Counted from the first letter of the stretch, positions 1-7,861 are shown. The stretch is DNA of 64,000 bases from Proteiniphilum saccharofermentans (GCF_900095135.1 NZ_LT605205.1:372001-436000), one strand, 5' to 3'. Notes: a model not told the origin generated them from the sequence alone. Program-made: numbers and translations.

Positions 1-332
1 AGGTTGGACAGGTAGTTGTAGTCATGATGCAATTCACTGCTCAACAGTTCCGACAGGTTGGTTCTGGTATCGTTATCATGATGATGGACAAGACCTATGA
101 TGATGTTTTTGATCTTTTCGATAATCCTGCTTTTTTTATCATCAATCACCTCAAAGCCTAATGGGATTAAAACGGATTCTATCTGCTTCTTTTCTTCGGC
201 TGTAGGCTCTTTGGTGAGCATTACTTCGCCCAGCGTCACACTTTTTACGTCTAAACCCAGTTTCTCCAGTTCCTGCTGAACCACCATGATACAGCGGTTA
301 CAGACCATGTTTTTTATGAAAAGTGAACTCAT
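1..332 (-). CDS. AraC-family regulator, N-terminal part, cut by window edge
   Basis: About 110 residues are visible from an ATG at 332; the gene runs off the left edge. The protein opens with a heavy-metal-associated-like segment (NMVCNRC near residues 8-14), followed by LGEVML and an IDDKKSRIIEKIK stretch, then LHHDYNYLSNL at the edge, which resembles the start of an AraC helix-turn-helix. This layout is known from a Bacteroidota AraC subfamily whose N-terminal domain resembles a copper-chaperone fold. The CxxC pair could bind a metal, but in this subfamily that role is not established. The DNA-binding half is not in view, so the assignment rests on the N-terminal half. It could regulate the nearby dehydrogenase or the operator array at 3.8-4.0 kb, but nothing in the sequence proves either. 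Confidence 0.75.
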   Translation of the reverse strand, partial: MSSLFIKNMVCNRCIMVVQQELEKLGLDVKSVTLGEVMLTKEPTAEEKKQIESVLIPLGFEVIDDKKSRIIEKIKNIIIGLVHHHDNDTRTNLSELLSSELHHDYNYLSN

Positions 333-447
333 AATGGCTTTCCGTTGATAGTTTCTTATAATAAAATGCAAGTAGCAACGGCTGTGCCGGAACCATATAC
401 CACTTTCATCGAGATCTCTTTATGATAAATCCCATAGGCAAATCAGT

Positions 448-473
448 GGTAAGCCGGATAAGTCCGGCTTATC
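448..473 (-). terminator. Inverted repeat after the alcohol dehydrogenase gene
   Basis: An 11-bp stem (one G-T pair) with a TAAG loop, core AAGCCGGA/TCCGGCTT at 451-470, lies 6 bp past the dehydrogenase stop. No T-run follows on the minus strand, so it may be a processing hairpin or weak terminator rather than a standard intrinsic one. Confidence 0.45.
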
Positions 474-478
474 CAACT

Positions 479-1534
479 TTAACCTTTCAGAGAAGTCATA
501 TCAATGACAAAACGATACTTTACGTCGCCTTTCAACAGTCGTTCGTAGGCAGTGTTGATATCCTGTATATTGATCAATTCGATGTCCGCGGTAATAGCAT
601 GTTCGCCGCAGAAATCAAGCATTTCCTGTGTCTCTTTGATGCTTCCGATGGTCGATCCGGCAAAGTTCTTCCTTGCGGGGATCAGGCTGAAAGCTGCGAT
701 GGGTAGTGGATGCTCGGGCGCTCCCACCAAGGCCAGTGTTCCGTCTACTTTGAGTAGCCGCAAATAGGCATTTACGTCGTGTTGTGCTGAAACGCAGTCC
801 AGTATAAAGTGCAGCGTGTTGGTATTGGCTCTCATCTGTTCCTTGTCTGTGGACAGAATGACGTCGTCAGCCCCTAACCGTTTGGCATCGGCTACTTTCG
901 ACGGAGAAGTGGTAATAACCACCACATAGGCTCCCATTGCTTTAGCCAGCTTTACGCCCATGTGTCCCAGTCCGCCGATCCCGACAATCCCGACTTTGTG
1001 TCCGGGGCCTATATTCCAATGTTTCAAGGGCGACCAGGTGGTTACTCCCGCGCAGAGCAATGGCGCAGTGGCTGCCAGATCCAGGTTTTCGGGTACGTGT
1101 AACACAAAATCTTCATCTACCACTATACGTTCCGAATAGCCGCCGAATGTTTGCTTGTTAAGATGTATGTCGTGCCCGTTGTATGTCTGGACATTTCCGT
1201 TTTCGCAATACTGCTCGTTTCCGTGTTTGCACTGCTCACATTCCCGGCAGCTGTCTACCATGCAACCGACAGCGGCAAGGTCGCCCACTTTGAATTTGGT
1301 CACGCCGTTACCGACTTTTGTAATCCGCCCCACGATCTCATGCCCCGGTACATTGGGATATACGGTACCGTGCCACTCATTTCTTGCCGTATGTAGATCG
1401 GAATGGCAAACGCCACAAAACAGAATATCAATTTCTACATCTTTTGCCGTTACTTCCCGGCGATCGATGGTCATCTGTTGCAGATCTGCTTCGGGTGCTT
1501 CCGTCCCGAATGCTTTTACTGAAAATGTTTTCAT
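479..1534 (-). CDS. NAD(P)-dependent zinc alcohol dehydrogenase (YahK/CAD-like)
   Basis: This 351-residue medium-chain dehydrogenase/reductase should interconvert primary alcohols and aldehydes in the cytoplasm. Catalytic zinc ligands are visible: C43 in GVCHSD, the H65-E66 pair in PGHE, and C161. The structural zinc lobe has C96, C99, C102 and C110. The Rossmann turn GIGGLG is at 185-190. Length and motif order match the cinnamyl-alcohol-dehydrogenase/YahK group, which usually prefers NADPH and acts as a broad aldehyde reductase. It stands alone between a truncated AraC gene and a pseudogene. The 5' region (1535-1620) carries ATGACTAAAA/TTTTAGTCAT and TGTTCT-N6-AGAACA inverted repeats that could be operators. 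The natural substrate cannot be told from sequence. Confidence 0.9.
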   Translation of the reverse strand: MKTFSVKAFGTEAPEADLQQMTIDRREVTAKDVEIDILFCGVCHSDLHTARNEWHGTVYPNVPGHEIVGRITKVGNGVTKFKVGDLAAVGCMVDSCRECEQCKHGNEQYCENGNVQTYNGHDIHLNKQTFGGYSERIVVDEDFVLHVPENLDLAATAPLLCAGVTTWSPLKHWNIGPGHKVGIVGIGGLGHMGVKLAKAMGAYVVVITTSPSKVADAKRLGADDVILSTDKEQMRANTNTLHFILDCVSAQHDVNAYLRLLKVDGTLALVGAPEHPLPIAAFSLIPARKNFAGSTIGSIKETQEMLDFCGEHAITADIELINIQDINTAYERLLKGDVKYRFVIDMTSLKG

Positions 1535-1604
1535 ATGACTAAAAATTTTATTTTCAATGGTGTCATATGGAACTCGCTTTTAGTCATGTTCTTGTGTGAG
1601 AACA
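1535..1604 (-). promoter_or_regulatory. Inverted repeats upstream of the alcohol dehydrogenase
   Basis: Two dyads lie in the leader: ATGACTAAAA (1535-1544) paired with TTTTAGTCAT (1578-1587), and TGTTCT-TGTGTG-AGAACA (1587-1604). Such symmetry suits dimeric repressor binding or RNA structure. No regulator can be assigned. Confidence 0.35.
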
Positions 1605-1677
1605 GTTTTCATGCTCGTTTCATATGCTGATGTTTTTAAACGTTTTCTTTTCGTACATAATCAACCTGAGTTTGATA

Positions 1678-1685
1678 CAAAAATA
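1678..1685 (-). promoter_or_regulatory. Candidate -7 box for the alcohol dehydrogenase
   Basis: The minus strand reads TATTTTTG, matching the Bacteroidota -7 consensus TAnnTTTG. It would give a leader of roughly 135 nt. No clear TTTG -33 box is seen, so confidence is low. Confidence 0.3.
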
Positions 1686-1701
1686 GACAATACCTGCATA
1701 A

Positions 1702-2074
1702 ATTACACATACTATAGACAAATTTATCAGTAGTAGTTCCGCAGTTATTGAATGGCTGAAAAATGCAGGTACATCAAAAGTGGTTATCCATTTTGATTTG
1801 GATGTTATAGATCCTGAAGAAATGGTTGCAACAGTAGGCATTGATCCCGATGGAATGAAAACTGATGAAGTGGTGAAAGTTATCAACGTTTTCGTTAAGC
1901 AAGAGCAGAAACAAAGCTTGCTTTGGTTATGCCGAGCACAGAAAACGACTAATGTAACTGAACGATATATCCAACCAATTTGATGTGATTGGCCTTACCT
2001 TTGCCGAACCAATGCTGCACATTGCTATTAAAATCAGAAATATGTTGGATCAACTGCCTCTTTTAAAGGGTTGA
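1702..2074 (+). pseudogene. Arginase/agmatinase-family C-terminal remnant, interrupted
   Basis: The translation from about 1720 to 1893 gives the conserved ureohydrolase C-terminal half, with HFDLDVIDPEEM containing the metal-binding DxD, then GIDPDGMKTDEVVKVIN. The frame is then broken by a short palindromic element (about 1890-1978). Homology resumes in another frame at 1979 (FDVIGLTFAEPM, IAIKIRNMLDQLP) and stops at 2074. The N-terminal two thirds, with the first metal ligands, are missing; no start codon or promoter is present. It is therefore a decayed and truncated gene. The loss looks like two events, a 5' deletion and an insertion of a dispersed repeat. Confidence 0.8.
1888..1978 (+). 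repeat. Palindromic dispersed repeat inside the arginase remnant
   Basis: Core AAGCAAG ... CTTGCTT followed by TATGCCGAGCA. The same signature (AAGC[A/G]AGAGCA, then C[T/C]YGCTT, then TGCCGAGCA) is found in the znuA-znuC gap, and a related hairpin lies after the fructokinase gene. It splits the arginase reading frame. No transposase and no clear target-site duplication were seen. Confidence 0.55.
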
Positions 2075-2101
2075 ATCCGGTATCGGCTGGTTTGTCGATT
2101 T

Positions 2102-2608
2102 TTATTCTTTCTCAAAAGTGACCGTTACATTTCCCGAACCCAGAGCGGCCGCCAAACCCGATGTGTCGTCAATGCGTCCGAGTCGTGTGTAACTGTAAGA
2201 TGTAGAGAATGTTTTGTAAAATAGTACCAGAGTGCGTGAGCCGTAAAGCATTAAATCTCCGTTCTGTATTGTTCGGGGATTGGATGAATTTGTCGGAAGA
2301 CTTTGGGGCAGGTCGAAATATTTCTCGTTGCCGTTCAGTTCAATCATATTCATTGTCAAAGGTAGTATTTCCAAAAAGGCTTTTGCCGAATTATTATCCA
2401 AAAGAGTAGCCGTAAAGGTTTTTGAATTGACCCTGATGCTGATTTTATTACTTGTCATACTCTCATCTCCGTTGCCGCCGTTATTACTATTATCATTGTT
2501 TTCTGTGTTGTTGCCGGGATTGATATTATCGCCGGATTCCCCGCAAGACGAGGCGCCAAGCCCAATCATTGACATAAAAAGCATAATGATTAAAAATGAA
2601 TATCTCAT
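2102..2608 (-). CDS. Cyclophilin-like fold lipoprotein
   Basis: This 168-residue protein has a lipoprotein signal ending at C22 (GASSC), then a low-complexity Asn/Gly/Asp linker (about 28-48), then a compact domain. The domain contains NSKTFTATLLDN, ELNGNEKYFDLP, GDLMLYGSRTLVLFYKTF and YTRLGRIDDTSGLAAALG, which are the hallmarks of the bacterial cyclophilin-like fold (Pfam Cyclophil_like family). Prolyl-isomerase activity has not been shown for this family, so a fold name is safer than a function. It should sit in the outer membrane or face the periplasm. It is transcribed in the same direction as the neighbouring hydrolase but lies 32 bp downstream of its stop, so the two may be co-transcribed. 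Confidence 0.8.
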   Translation of the reverse strand: MRYSFLIIMLFMSMIGLGASSCGESGDNINPGNNTENNDNSNNGGNGDESMTSNKISIRVNSKTFTATLLDNNSAKAFLEILPLTMNMIELNGNEKYFDLPQSLPTNSSNPRTIQNGDLMLYGSRTLVLFYKTFSTSYSYTRLGRIDDTSGLAAALGSGNVTVTFEKE

Positions 2609-2640
2609 ACGATGATTGTCTTAAATATAAGGTTTTACAT

Positions 2641-3747
2641 CTATTGTAAATGTTCTTTGAAAAAACTTTCCAATTTGTCAAATGGGGCTAATCCTTTGGT
2701 ATTGTCGTACAAATCCACGTGTCCGGCACCTTTGACATAGTGCAACTCTTTTGGTTCTGCCGCACGTTTGTAGGCGTCCTCGCTAAACTCCTTCGAGTGT
2801 GCCTGGTCACCTGTGATGAATAACATGGGACGAGGCGAGATTGTTTCTATATCGTTGAACGGATAGAAATTCATAAATTTGGTGTTGCTGCTCAATGTGG
2901 GGTGGGTGGTAAGTTCCGGGGAACTGCTTTCAGGTGTATATTCCCCTCTTGGCATACGGTAGAACTCGTAAAATTCACGCTGAATCGGATCGGTATTTTC
3001 GTCCAACTCGTGGCAGGTTCCGCTGGTATATCGGGTTTCACCTCCTTCAAATTCTACATAGCGTTGCTGTGCAGCCTCTGCAATGATCTGTTTCCTTTGT
3101 TCAAGAGTTAGGGATTTATTCAGGGCATTTCGGTTTGCTTGTCCCATATCGTACATGCTGACGGTGGCGATGGCTTTCATTCTCGGGTCTATCTTGGCGG
3201 CGCTGATGACAAAACTACCACTACCGCAAATGCCAAGCACTCCGATTTTTTCCCTGTCCACGAATGGACGTGTGCCCAGAAAATCAACGGCGGCACTGAA
3301 ATCTTCAGCATAAATATCAGGTGCGACCACTTGTCGGGGTTCACCCTCGCTTTCACCCCAAAATGACAAATCAATCGCCATTGTGATAAAACCACGTTCT
3401 GCTAAATTAGATGCATACACATCTGCACTTTTTTCCTTGACAGCTCCCATCGGGTGTCCTACGATGATAGCGGGATTTTTTGCGTTCCGGTTTAAATCTT
3501 TCGATATGAACAGATGTCCTGCCACATTCATATCGTATTGGTTCCTGAATGATACCCTGTACATTTCTACATTGTCGCTTACGGTAAATGTCGTAAACTT
3601 CTCCGGTGATATTTTTTCCATTGTTCCCGTTGTTTTTACCTTTTCAGCATTCCCGGTCTCTTCACTCTGCCTGTCCTGTTTTGCCTGGGTGCAGGCCTGC
3701 ACTAACAACATTAGGCCTGCAAATGTCAATATAGTTACTTTCTTCAT
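2641..3747 (-). CDS. Alpha/beta hydrolase lipoprotein (dienelactone hydrolase-like)
   Basis: This is a 368-residue exported hydrolase with a lipoprotein-type signal (VQAC, C19). The fold is intact: strand-turn PAIIVGHPMG, nucleophile elbow LGICGSGS (residues 171-178; C174 or S176 is the nucleophile), acid D314 in ITGDQ, and base H343 in GAGHVDLY. The GxC elbow recalls dienelactone hydrolases and the YcjY-like group. Substrates of this group are unknown or broad esters. The gene is preceded by a -7 box and a striking array of direct repeats, so it is probably under tight transcriptional activation by an AraC-type protein. The cyclophilin-like lipoprotein follows it. Confidence 0.8.
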   Translation of the reverse strand: MKKVTILTFAGLMLLVQACTQAKQDRQSEETGNAEKVKTTGTMEKISPEKFTTFTVSDNVEMYRVSFRNQYDMNVAGHLFISKDLNRNAKNPAIIVGHPMGAVKEKSADVYASNLAERGFITMAIDLSFWGESEGEPRQVVAPDIYAEDFSAAVDFLGTRPFVDREKIGVLGICGSGSFVISAAKIDPRMKAIATVSMYDMGQANRNALNKSLTLEQRKQIIAEAAQQRYVEFEGGETRYTSGTCHELDENTDPIQREFYEFYRMPRGEYTPESSSPELTTHPTLSSNTKFMNFYPFNDIETISPRPMLFITGDQAHSKEFSEDAYKRAAEPKELHYVKGAGHVDLYDNTKGLAPFDKLESFFKEHLQ

Positions 3748-3772
3748 TTTTCTTATTGTTTTGATTACGAGG

Positions 3773-3839
3773 CAAAATTAAAAAACAAATCTCTTAACGG
3801 GATTGCTGAGAGGCTCAAATTACTTTGCTGAGAGGCTCA
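3773..3839 (-). promoter_or_regulatory. Hydrolase promoter with paired 15-bp operator repeats
   Basis: The minus strand reads TAATTTTG at 3773-3780, a match to the Bacteroidota -7 box, 26 bp before the hydrolase ATG. Just upstream lie two identical copies of TTGCTGAGAGGCTCA at 3803-3817 and 3825-3839, spaced exactly 22 bp (two helical turns). The proximal copy overlaps the -33 position, the classical geometry for an AraC-type activator. Confidence 0.6.
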
Positions 3840-4068
3840 GTTTTAAAGGTATAAGTATTGAAAGAATATTGTTTGTTTCATGGCTTTAACAAACAAATTA
3901 TTGTGAACAGTTTTATTTTTGTATGTTTGTAGGGTTACCACTATCAGTATATCATATTATAACTGATATATTTATTTTCGGATAAGTTTTGCTCTAAGGC
4001 TCATTTGATGTTACTGACAGGTTCAATATTTGATATTGATTGAAAAATGCATAGAATGATCTCTTAAG
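3840..4068. promoter_or_regulatory. Rest of the 321-bp gap: distal operator pair and hairpin
   Basis: A second, weaker pair of the operator is found at 3989-4003 (TTGCTCTAAGGCTCA) and 4011-4025 (TTACTGACAGGTTCA), again 22 bp apart. Between the pairs is a 9-bp perfect stem TTGTTTGTT/AACAAACAA (3869-3877, 3888-3896), and a plus-strand TATGTTTG (-7-like) at 3922-3929 that faces no gene. No coding region is visible here. Confidence 0.5.
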
Positions 4069-4605
4069 TTATTTATCGGATTTTAATTTGCTGTAAATTT
4101 CCAGGTCCGTAAAAATATTTCCGGTGAGTAATTCTCCGTCTCTTTCGATACCCTCAAATTTAAAACTTAATCTTTGGGGAATCTTTATACTGGATTGATT
4201 GCCGACTGCACATTTTATTTGAACTCTGTTTATATCCAGCTTATTGAAAGCAAAATCACAAAGCTTCTCCACTGATCTTGTGATAATTCCCTGTTTCTGA
4301 TATTTCTCCGAAAGCCAGTATCCGATTTCTGTCTTTTTGTTGGATCTGTCGGTATCTTTAAAACCGATAAGCCCGATGAATTTGTTCTGTTTTCTGATGG
4401 TGAATACCAGTTCGGATATCTCTTTTGGCGCATTGATTATAGAATCTACAAATTCTTTCGTATCGGATATTTCTTTGGTGAACGCTACAAATGGAAGCCA
4501 TTTGCCTAAATAATCCCTCTGGCTGTCAATGGCTTCAAAAATATCAATCGAGTCTCTTAGTTCCAATTGTCTTAATTCTATTTCACTGTCGATTTCTATT
4601 ACCAT
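4069..4605 (-). CDS. GNAT acetyltransferase, RimJ/RimL type
   Basis: This 178-residue protein opens with an IEIDSEIELRQL strand, then QRDYLGKWLPFV and TEIGYWLSEKYQKQGI, where the acetyl-CoA loop (QKQG) lies, then INRVQIKCAVGNQSS and RLSFKFEGIERDGELL. This is the signature of ribosomal-protein and small-molecule N-acetyltransferases of the RimJ/RimL type. The ATG at 4605 is chosen because family homology begins there; an in-frame ATG 66 bp upstream would add an unrelated 22-residue tail. The protein is cytoplasmic, with substrate unknown. It lies in a run of same-strand single genes. Confidence 0.82.
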   Translation of the reverse strand: MVIEIDSEIELRQLELRDSIDIFEAIDSQRDYLGKWLPFVAFTKEISDTKEFVDSIINAPKEISELVFTIRKQNKFIGLIGFKDTDRSNKKTEIGYWLSEKYQKQGIITRSVEKLCDFAFNKLDINRVQIKCAVGNQSSIKIPQRLSFKFEGIERDGELLTGNIFTDLEIYSKLKSDK

Positions 4606-4708
4606 ACTGTTTTCGCTCGTTGTATTGTAAGTAATGATAGCTATAGGTCCCTTGCCAATTAAATTAGGCAAAAGTAATGACTTTATCGCATGCTTGTTAT
4701 GCCATTTG

Positions 4709-5149
4709 TCAACGATTATATTCCTCTTTCTCTGCGAGTTCTTTCAGTTTATTGTTCATTTCATTAAATCCCTTAATTGTTTTTTCGGGGTTAAACAATC
4801 CAGTGAAAATACCTCTAAATTGTTCGCCCTGGATAAATGTGACCGTCCCGTATGCGTTGTCTTTTAGCTCGAACGTATGTTCTCCGTCGAATAATCCTTT
4901 GAACAATACTGTTCCTAACCATTTTAATTCCCGGTTCTCCGTCCTTGTAATAATTGTCGGTTTGAAGGTCATTGTTTTCCCACCCGGAGGGGCTATTCTG
5001 ACGGTTATCTGACGTCCTTCTTCTGCTTTCCCCTCTATGAAGGTGATAAATGGGTTCCAATTCGGATAATTCTCAAAATCGGTGAGGATTGCCCATACTT
5101 TTTCGCGTTTTGCCTGAATAGTTATTTCGGTTCTGATTTCTTTTGCCAT
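4709..5149 (-). CDS. SRPBCC (START-like) domain protein
   Basis: This 146-residue protein carries a single SRPBCC domain: IRTEITIQAKREKVWAILTDFENYPNWNPF at the start, with the IRTE strand and W of the ligand-cavity helix, and a long C-terminal helix (FNEMNNKLKELAEKEE). The family binds hydrophobic ligands or acts as polyketide-cyclase-like or AHSA1-like proteins. No catalytic residue can be named. No signal peptide is present, so it is cytoplasmic. The gap to the acetyltransferase is 103 bp. Confidence 0.78.
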   Translation of the reverse strand: MAKEIRTEITIQAKREKVWAILTDFENYPNWNPFITFIEGKAEEGRQITVRIAPPGGKTMTFKPTIITRTENRELKWLGTVLFKGLFDGEHTFELKDNAYGTVTFIQGEQFRGIFTGLFNPEKTIKGFNEMNNKLKELAEKEEYNR

Positions 5150-5278
5150 AATCGTTATAGTAAAGTGGTGAATGATAGTAGAAATAAATACATTATTTTT
5201 TTATTTTTTTATGTTTTTTCGAAAAAGTTGCCATCAATTTATCAACTTGCAACCTATCAGTTTCCTCCAATTTATTTC

Positions 5279-6871
5279 TTAATTAACGCCGATTATCCTT
5301 TGAATGTTTATTTGTTCCAGAAATGTCTCATCGTGGGAGATAACGAGTAGTGTTCCCTGATATTCGTTGATGGTCTGAGTCAGTATCTCGATGTTCTGTA
5401 TATCGAGGTTGTTGGTCGGCTCGTCCAATACAATAATATCCGGTGATTGATCGGCAATGCTTAAGCAGCATAACATTAGCCGCATTCTTTCTCCACCACT
5501 CAATGTGGTACAAGGTTTATCCCAATCTTCTTTCGTGAACAAAAAACGGTTTAGCCTGATTTTTACTTCATGTTCATGCAGAGCGGATGTATTAAACTGT
5601 TGTGTCTGTTCGTAGATTGTTAGTTTATTGTTTATCAGGGAATAATCCTGATCAATATAAACGGACCTGCTTTCAGGAACAGATACTATTCCGGTTTGTG
5701 GTGTAAGATTTCCGAGAATAATTTTGATTAACGTTGTTTTTCCCGATCCATTTGTCCCTTTTATGGCTACCCGTTCACCGCTCGTAATCCGGAGACTTAA
5801 AGGTTCGTTCCATACATACTTATCGTTCCCATAGCTAAAATTGATATTGGTGGCAGTAAAGAGTATTTTCCCTTGATGCAGACCTGAATGGTCAAATCCG
5901 AATTTCATTTTGTCGGCCTCCGGCAGGTAGGACCGCAGCTCCTGCAATTCCTGTGAGATATTTCCTGTTTTCTCAGAATGGGCACCTTCTATTTTGGCAG
6001 TACTTTTTTCCGCACTGTTTCTCCACGTATTGGCTACTATTTTCGGCAATCCTGCTTTCGACAGGTTCTTTTTTGCGCGTGCATCCAGTTTCTGCCTGCG
6101 CTCGATGGTCTCACGTTCTTTTTCCCTGGCTTTTTTCAATGCTTTTTCCTTGCTTTGAATGTCTTGTGCCAAAGCGTTGGCCTTTATCTGTTTTTGTTCT
6201 TTGTAAAAGTCATAATTACCACCATAAACGGTTATTCCGTTTTTGTCCAGTTCACAAACCATATTTAAATGGTTCAGTAATTTGCGGTCGTGGCTGACGA
6301 TGATCAAACTGCATTTTGTGTTTTCTATAAAATCATATAGATAGTGTCTTGCTGGAATATCCAGATGATTGCTCGGTTCATCCAATAATACCAGTTCAGG
6401 CTGATGAATGGAGATACCTGCCAGAAAGATCTTTGTTTTCTGTCCTCCGCTTAATGTTTCTATTTTTTGTGACAGATCCAGACTGTTTAATTGCCATTCG
6501 TTCAATGCCGTGGAACAACGTTCTTCGATTGTCCAGTCGTCGTTAAGCAGATCATAGTTTTTTTCTGAAATATTTCCGTTCAGGATTTCATGTAAAGCTC
6601 TTAACTTTTGATCTATTTGCAATGCTTTGGCAACTGTCAGGTGATCATACTGCCCGAAGATTTGAGGGATATAATAGGGGTTCGTATCTGTTTTCAGTAT
6701 TCCATCCGAGGGTTGCAATTCTCCTGCAATGATTCTTAGCAATGTGGTTTTACCCGCACCGTTGTTTCCAATCAATGCGATTTTCTCATTGGGATTAACC
6801 GTTAGGTTGATATTACTGAATAGCAGAGTTTTGTCGGGATGAGTATAGGACAGGTTTTGAATAGTAAGCAT
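5279..6871 (-). CDS. ABC-F family ATPase (possible ribosome-protection protein)
   Basis: This 530-residue protein has two ABC modules and no membrane segments. Module 1: Walker A GNNGAGKT (35-42), LSGGQ (140-144), Walker B with E165 in LLDEPSNHLD. A charged linker of roughly 100 residues (about 225-330) follows. Module 2: GTNGSGKT (372-379), LSGGE (457-461), E484 in VLDEPTNNLD. ABC-F proteins bind the ribosomal E site; antibiotic-resistance members (Vga, Lsa, Msr groups) have extended linkers as here, but housekeeping members look similar. The leader folds over the start codon, which favours inducible expression and thus a protection role; this is inference. Confidence 0.88.
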   Translation of the reverse strand: MLTIQNLSYTHPDKTLLFSNINLTVNPNEKIALIGNNGAGKTTLLRIIAGELQPSDGILKTDTNPYYIPQIFGQYDHLTVAKALQIDQKLRALHEILNGNISEKNYDLLNDDWTIEERCSTALNEWQLNSLDLSQKIETLSGGQKTKIFLAGISIHQPELVLLDEPSNHLDIPARHYLYDFIENTKCSLIIVSHDRKLLNHLNMVCELDKNGITVYGGNYDFYKEQKQIKANALAQDIQSKEKALKKAREKERETIERRQKLDARAKKNLSKAGLPKIVANTWRNSAEKSTAKIEGAHSEKTGNISQELQELRSYLPEADKMKFGFDHSGLHQGKILFTATNINFSYGNDKYVWNEPLSLRITSGERVAIKGTNGSGKTTLIKIILGNLTPQTGIVSVPESRSVYIDQDYSLINNKLTIYEQTQQFNTSALHEHEVKIRLNRFLFTKEDWDKPCTTLSGGERMRLMLCCLSIADQSPDIIVLDEPTNNLDIQNIEILTQTINEYQGTLLVISHDETFLEQINIQRIIGVN

Positions 6872-6960
6872 AATTTCTTTCTTTTATATAGATGAATAAC
6901 CCGGCAAACCGTTTTTACGATTTGCCTCTATAAAAGCTTAAAAGAAATTATTTATTTCAT
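6871..6960 (-). promoter_or_regulatory. Leader RNA hairpin masking the ABC-F start codon, with mini-ORF
   Basis: A perfect 10-bp inverted repeat joins 6871-6880 (which includes the A of the start codon) with 6941-6950. A second perfect 8-bp repeat joins 6881-6888 with 6929-6936. An inner 9-bp hairpin (GGCAAATCG/CGGTTTGCC on the minus strand, one G-U) lies at 6903-6926. Together they form one long stacked stem that buries the 5' side of the ATG. A three-codon ORF ATG-AAA-TAA (6952-6960) sits directly in front of the outer 5' arm. The layout fits translational attenuation. Confidence 0.6.
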
Positions 6961-6986
6961 TGGTGCCTACTTATTGATTTGTGCTG

Positions 6987-6994
6987 CAAAGATA
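6987..6994 (-). promoter_or_regulatory. -7 box of the ABC-F gene
   Basis: The minus strand reads TATCTTTG, a full match to TAnnTTTG. It places the transcription start near 6980, so the leader would be about 110 nt and include the mini-ORF and the whole hairpin. Confidence 0.5.
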
Positions 6995-7136
6995 AGGTTC
7001 TTGTTTTAAATTACCTACCACCATTCCTTCATAGGTAAATTCAAACTTAAGTACCTTCTCACCTTTTTAATGGATCAAGTGAGCCGGAAGTTAAAGTAAT
7101 ACTTTGAGCATAAAAATTCATACTTAGCACGCAAAT

Positions 7137-7802
7137 TTACTTTACCGCCTGTAATATTTCCCGTTTCCCGGGAGGGCCGGGGAGACGTTCCACATGGTAA
7201 CCGGCGGACTGAAGCATCCTTCTTACGGCGCCTTTGGCACAATAGGTGGTCAGCACTGCTCCCGGATTGCTTAGGGTATACAACCGGTCGAATATCCTTT
7301 CCGTCCACATACCAGGTTGTTTTTCGGGAGCAAAGGCATCGTAGTAGACCACATCGAAAGCTGTTCCCTGTTGAAACTTGTCCAATCCTTTGATATCCAT
7401 TTGCAACTTCTTCAGATGAAAGTCGGGAGTTATCTCTACCCACTCTTCCCAGGGAGAAGAGTGAAGTTGGATAAACTTCACTTCCTGCGAGGGATCCAGC
7501 AATTTACTATAGTTGAACATCTTCGCCTCGGTGATCGATACCGGATATCGTTCAAGAGTAGTATATTTTACTGTTTTACCCGATTTTTCAGTATCGAGCA
7601 AGGTGAGAAATGCATTCAACCCCGTACCGAAACCGATTTCCAATAAGTTGATCTCCGATTTATCGCAATGGTGCAATCCCGCTTCCAGATAGACATGAAG
7701 CGACTCCTGAATGGCGCCGTGTGTGGAGTGGTAGTGCTCATCCAATTCCGGGACATACAGTGTATGCGATCCGTCTTCCGTTGTTTCTAATATATGTTGC
7801 AT
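7137..7802 (-). CDS. mnmD: tRNA mnm5(s2)U34 methyltransferase, stand-alone MnmD
   Basis: This 221-residue SAM-dependent methyltransferase finishes the mnm5 modification at the wobble uridine of tRNA. Motif I reads LLEIGFGTGLNAF, and the family motifs YTTLERYP, DVVYYDAFAPEKQPGMW and LTTYCAKGAVRRML follow, with the PGPPGKREILQAVK tail. This matches the MnmC methyltransferase domain without the FAD oxidase domain, as is usual in Bacteroidota. The ATG at 7802 is chosen because homology starts at MQHILETTEDGSHTLY; the extension upstream would cover the promoter. It is divergent from znuA. Confidence 0.88.
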   Translation of the reverse strand: MQHILETTEDGSHTLYVPELDEHYHSTHGAIQESLHVYLEAGLHHCDKSEINLLEIGFGTGLNAFLTLLDTEKSGKTVKYTTLERYPVSITEAKMFNYSKLLDPSQEVKFIQLHSSPWEEWVEITPDFHLKKLQMDIKGLDKFQQGTAFDVVYYDAFAPEKQPGMWTERIFDRLYTLSNPGAVLTTYCAKGAVRRMLQSAGYHVERLPGPPGKREILQAVK

Positions 7803-7832
7803 AACTATCGGGCTTTCTGTTAGAATCACTAA

Positions 7833-7861
7833 CAAAAATAGGAAAATTTCATGTACTTTTG
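7833..7861. promoter_or_regulatory. Divergent -7 boxes for mnmD and znuA
   Basis: The minus strand reads TATTTTTG at 7833-7840, facing mnmD. The plus strand reads TACTTTTG at 7854-7861, facing znuA with its ATG at 7879. Both fit TAnnTTTG. The boxes lie 13 bp apart, so the two promoters must overlap at their -33 regions and could exclude each other. No Zur-like palindrome was recognised. Confidence 0.5.

Noticed and set aside
97-279. Plus-strand 60-codon frame at the left edge
   Set aside because: It is antisense to the AraC-family gene, which has recognisable motifs.
1620-1886. Minus-strand frame of 88 codons opposite the arginase remnant
   Set aside because: The plus-strand frame has clear arginase residues; the minus frame has none.
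2102-2608. Calling the cyclophilin-like lipoprotein a peptidyl-prolyl isomerase
   Set aside because: The fold class is similar, but the residues of the human/E. coli cyclophilin active site are not evident, and the family has no proven isomerase activity.
3922-3929. Plus-strand TATGTTTG as a promoter
   Set aside because: No plus-strand gene or small RNA with terminator follows; the box is probably chance in an AT-rich gap.
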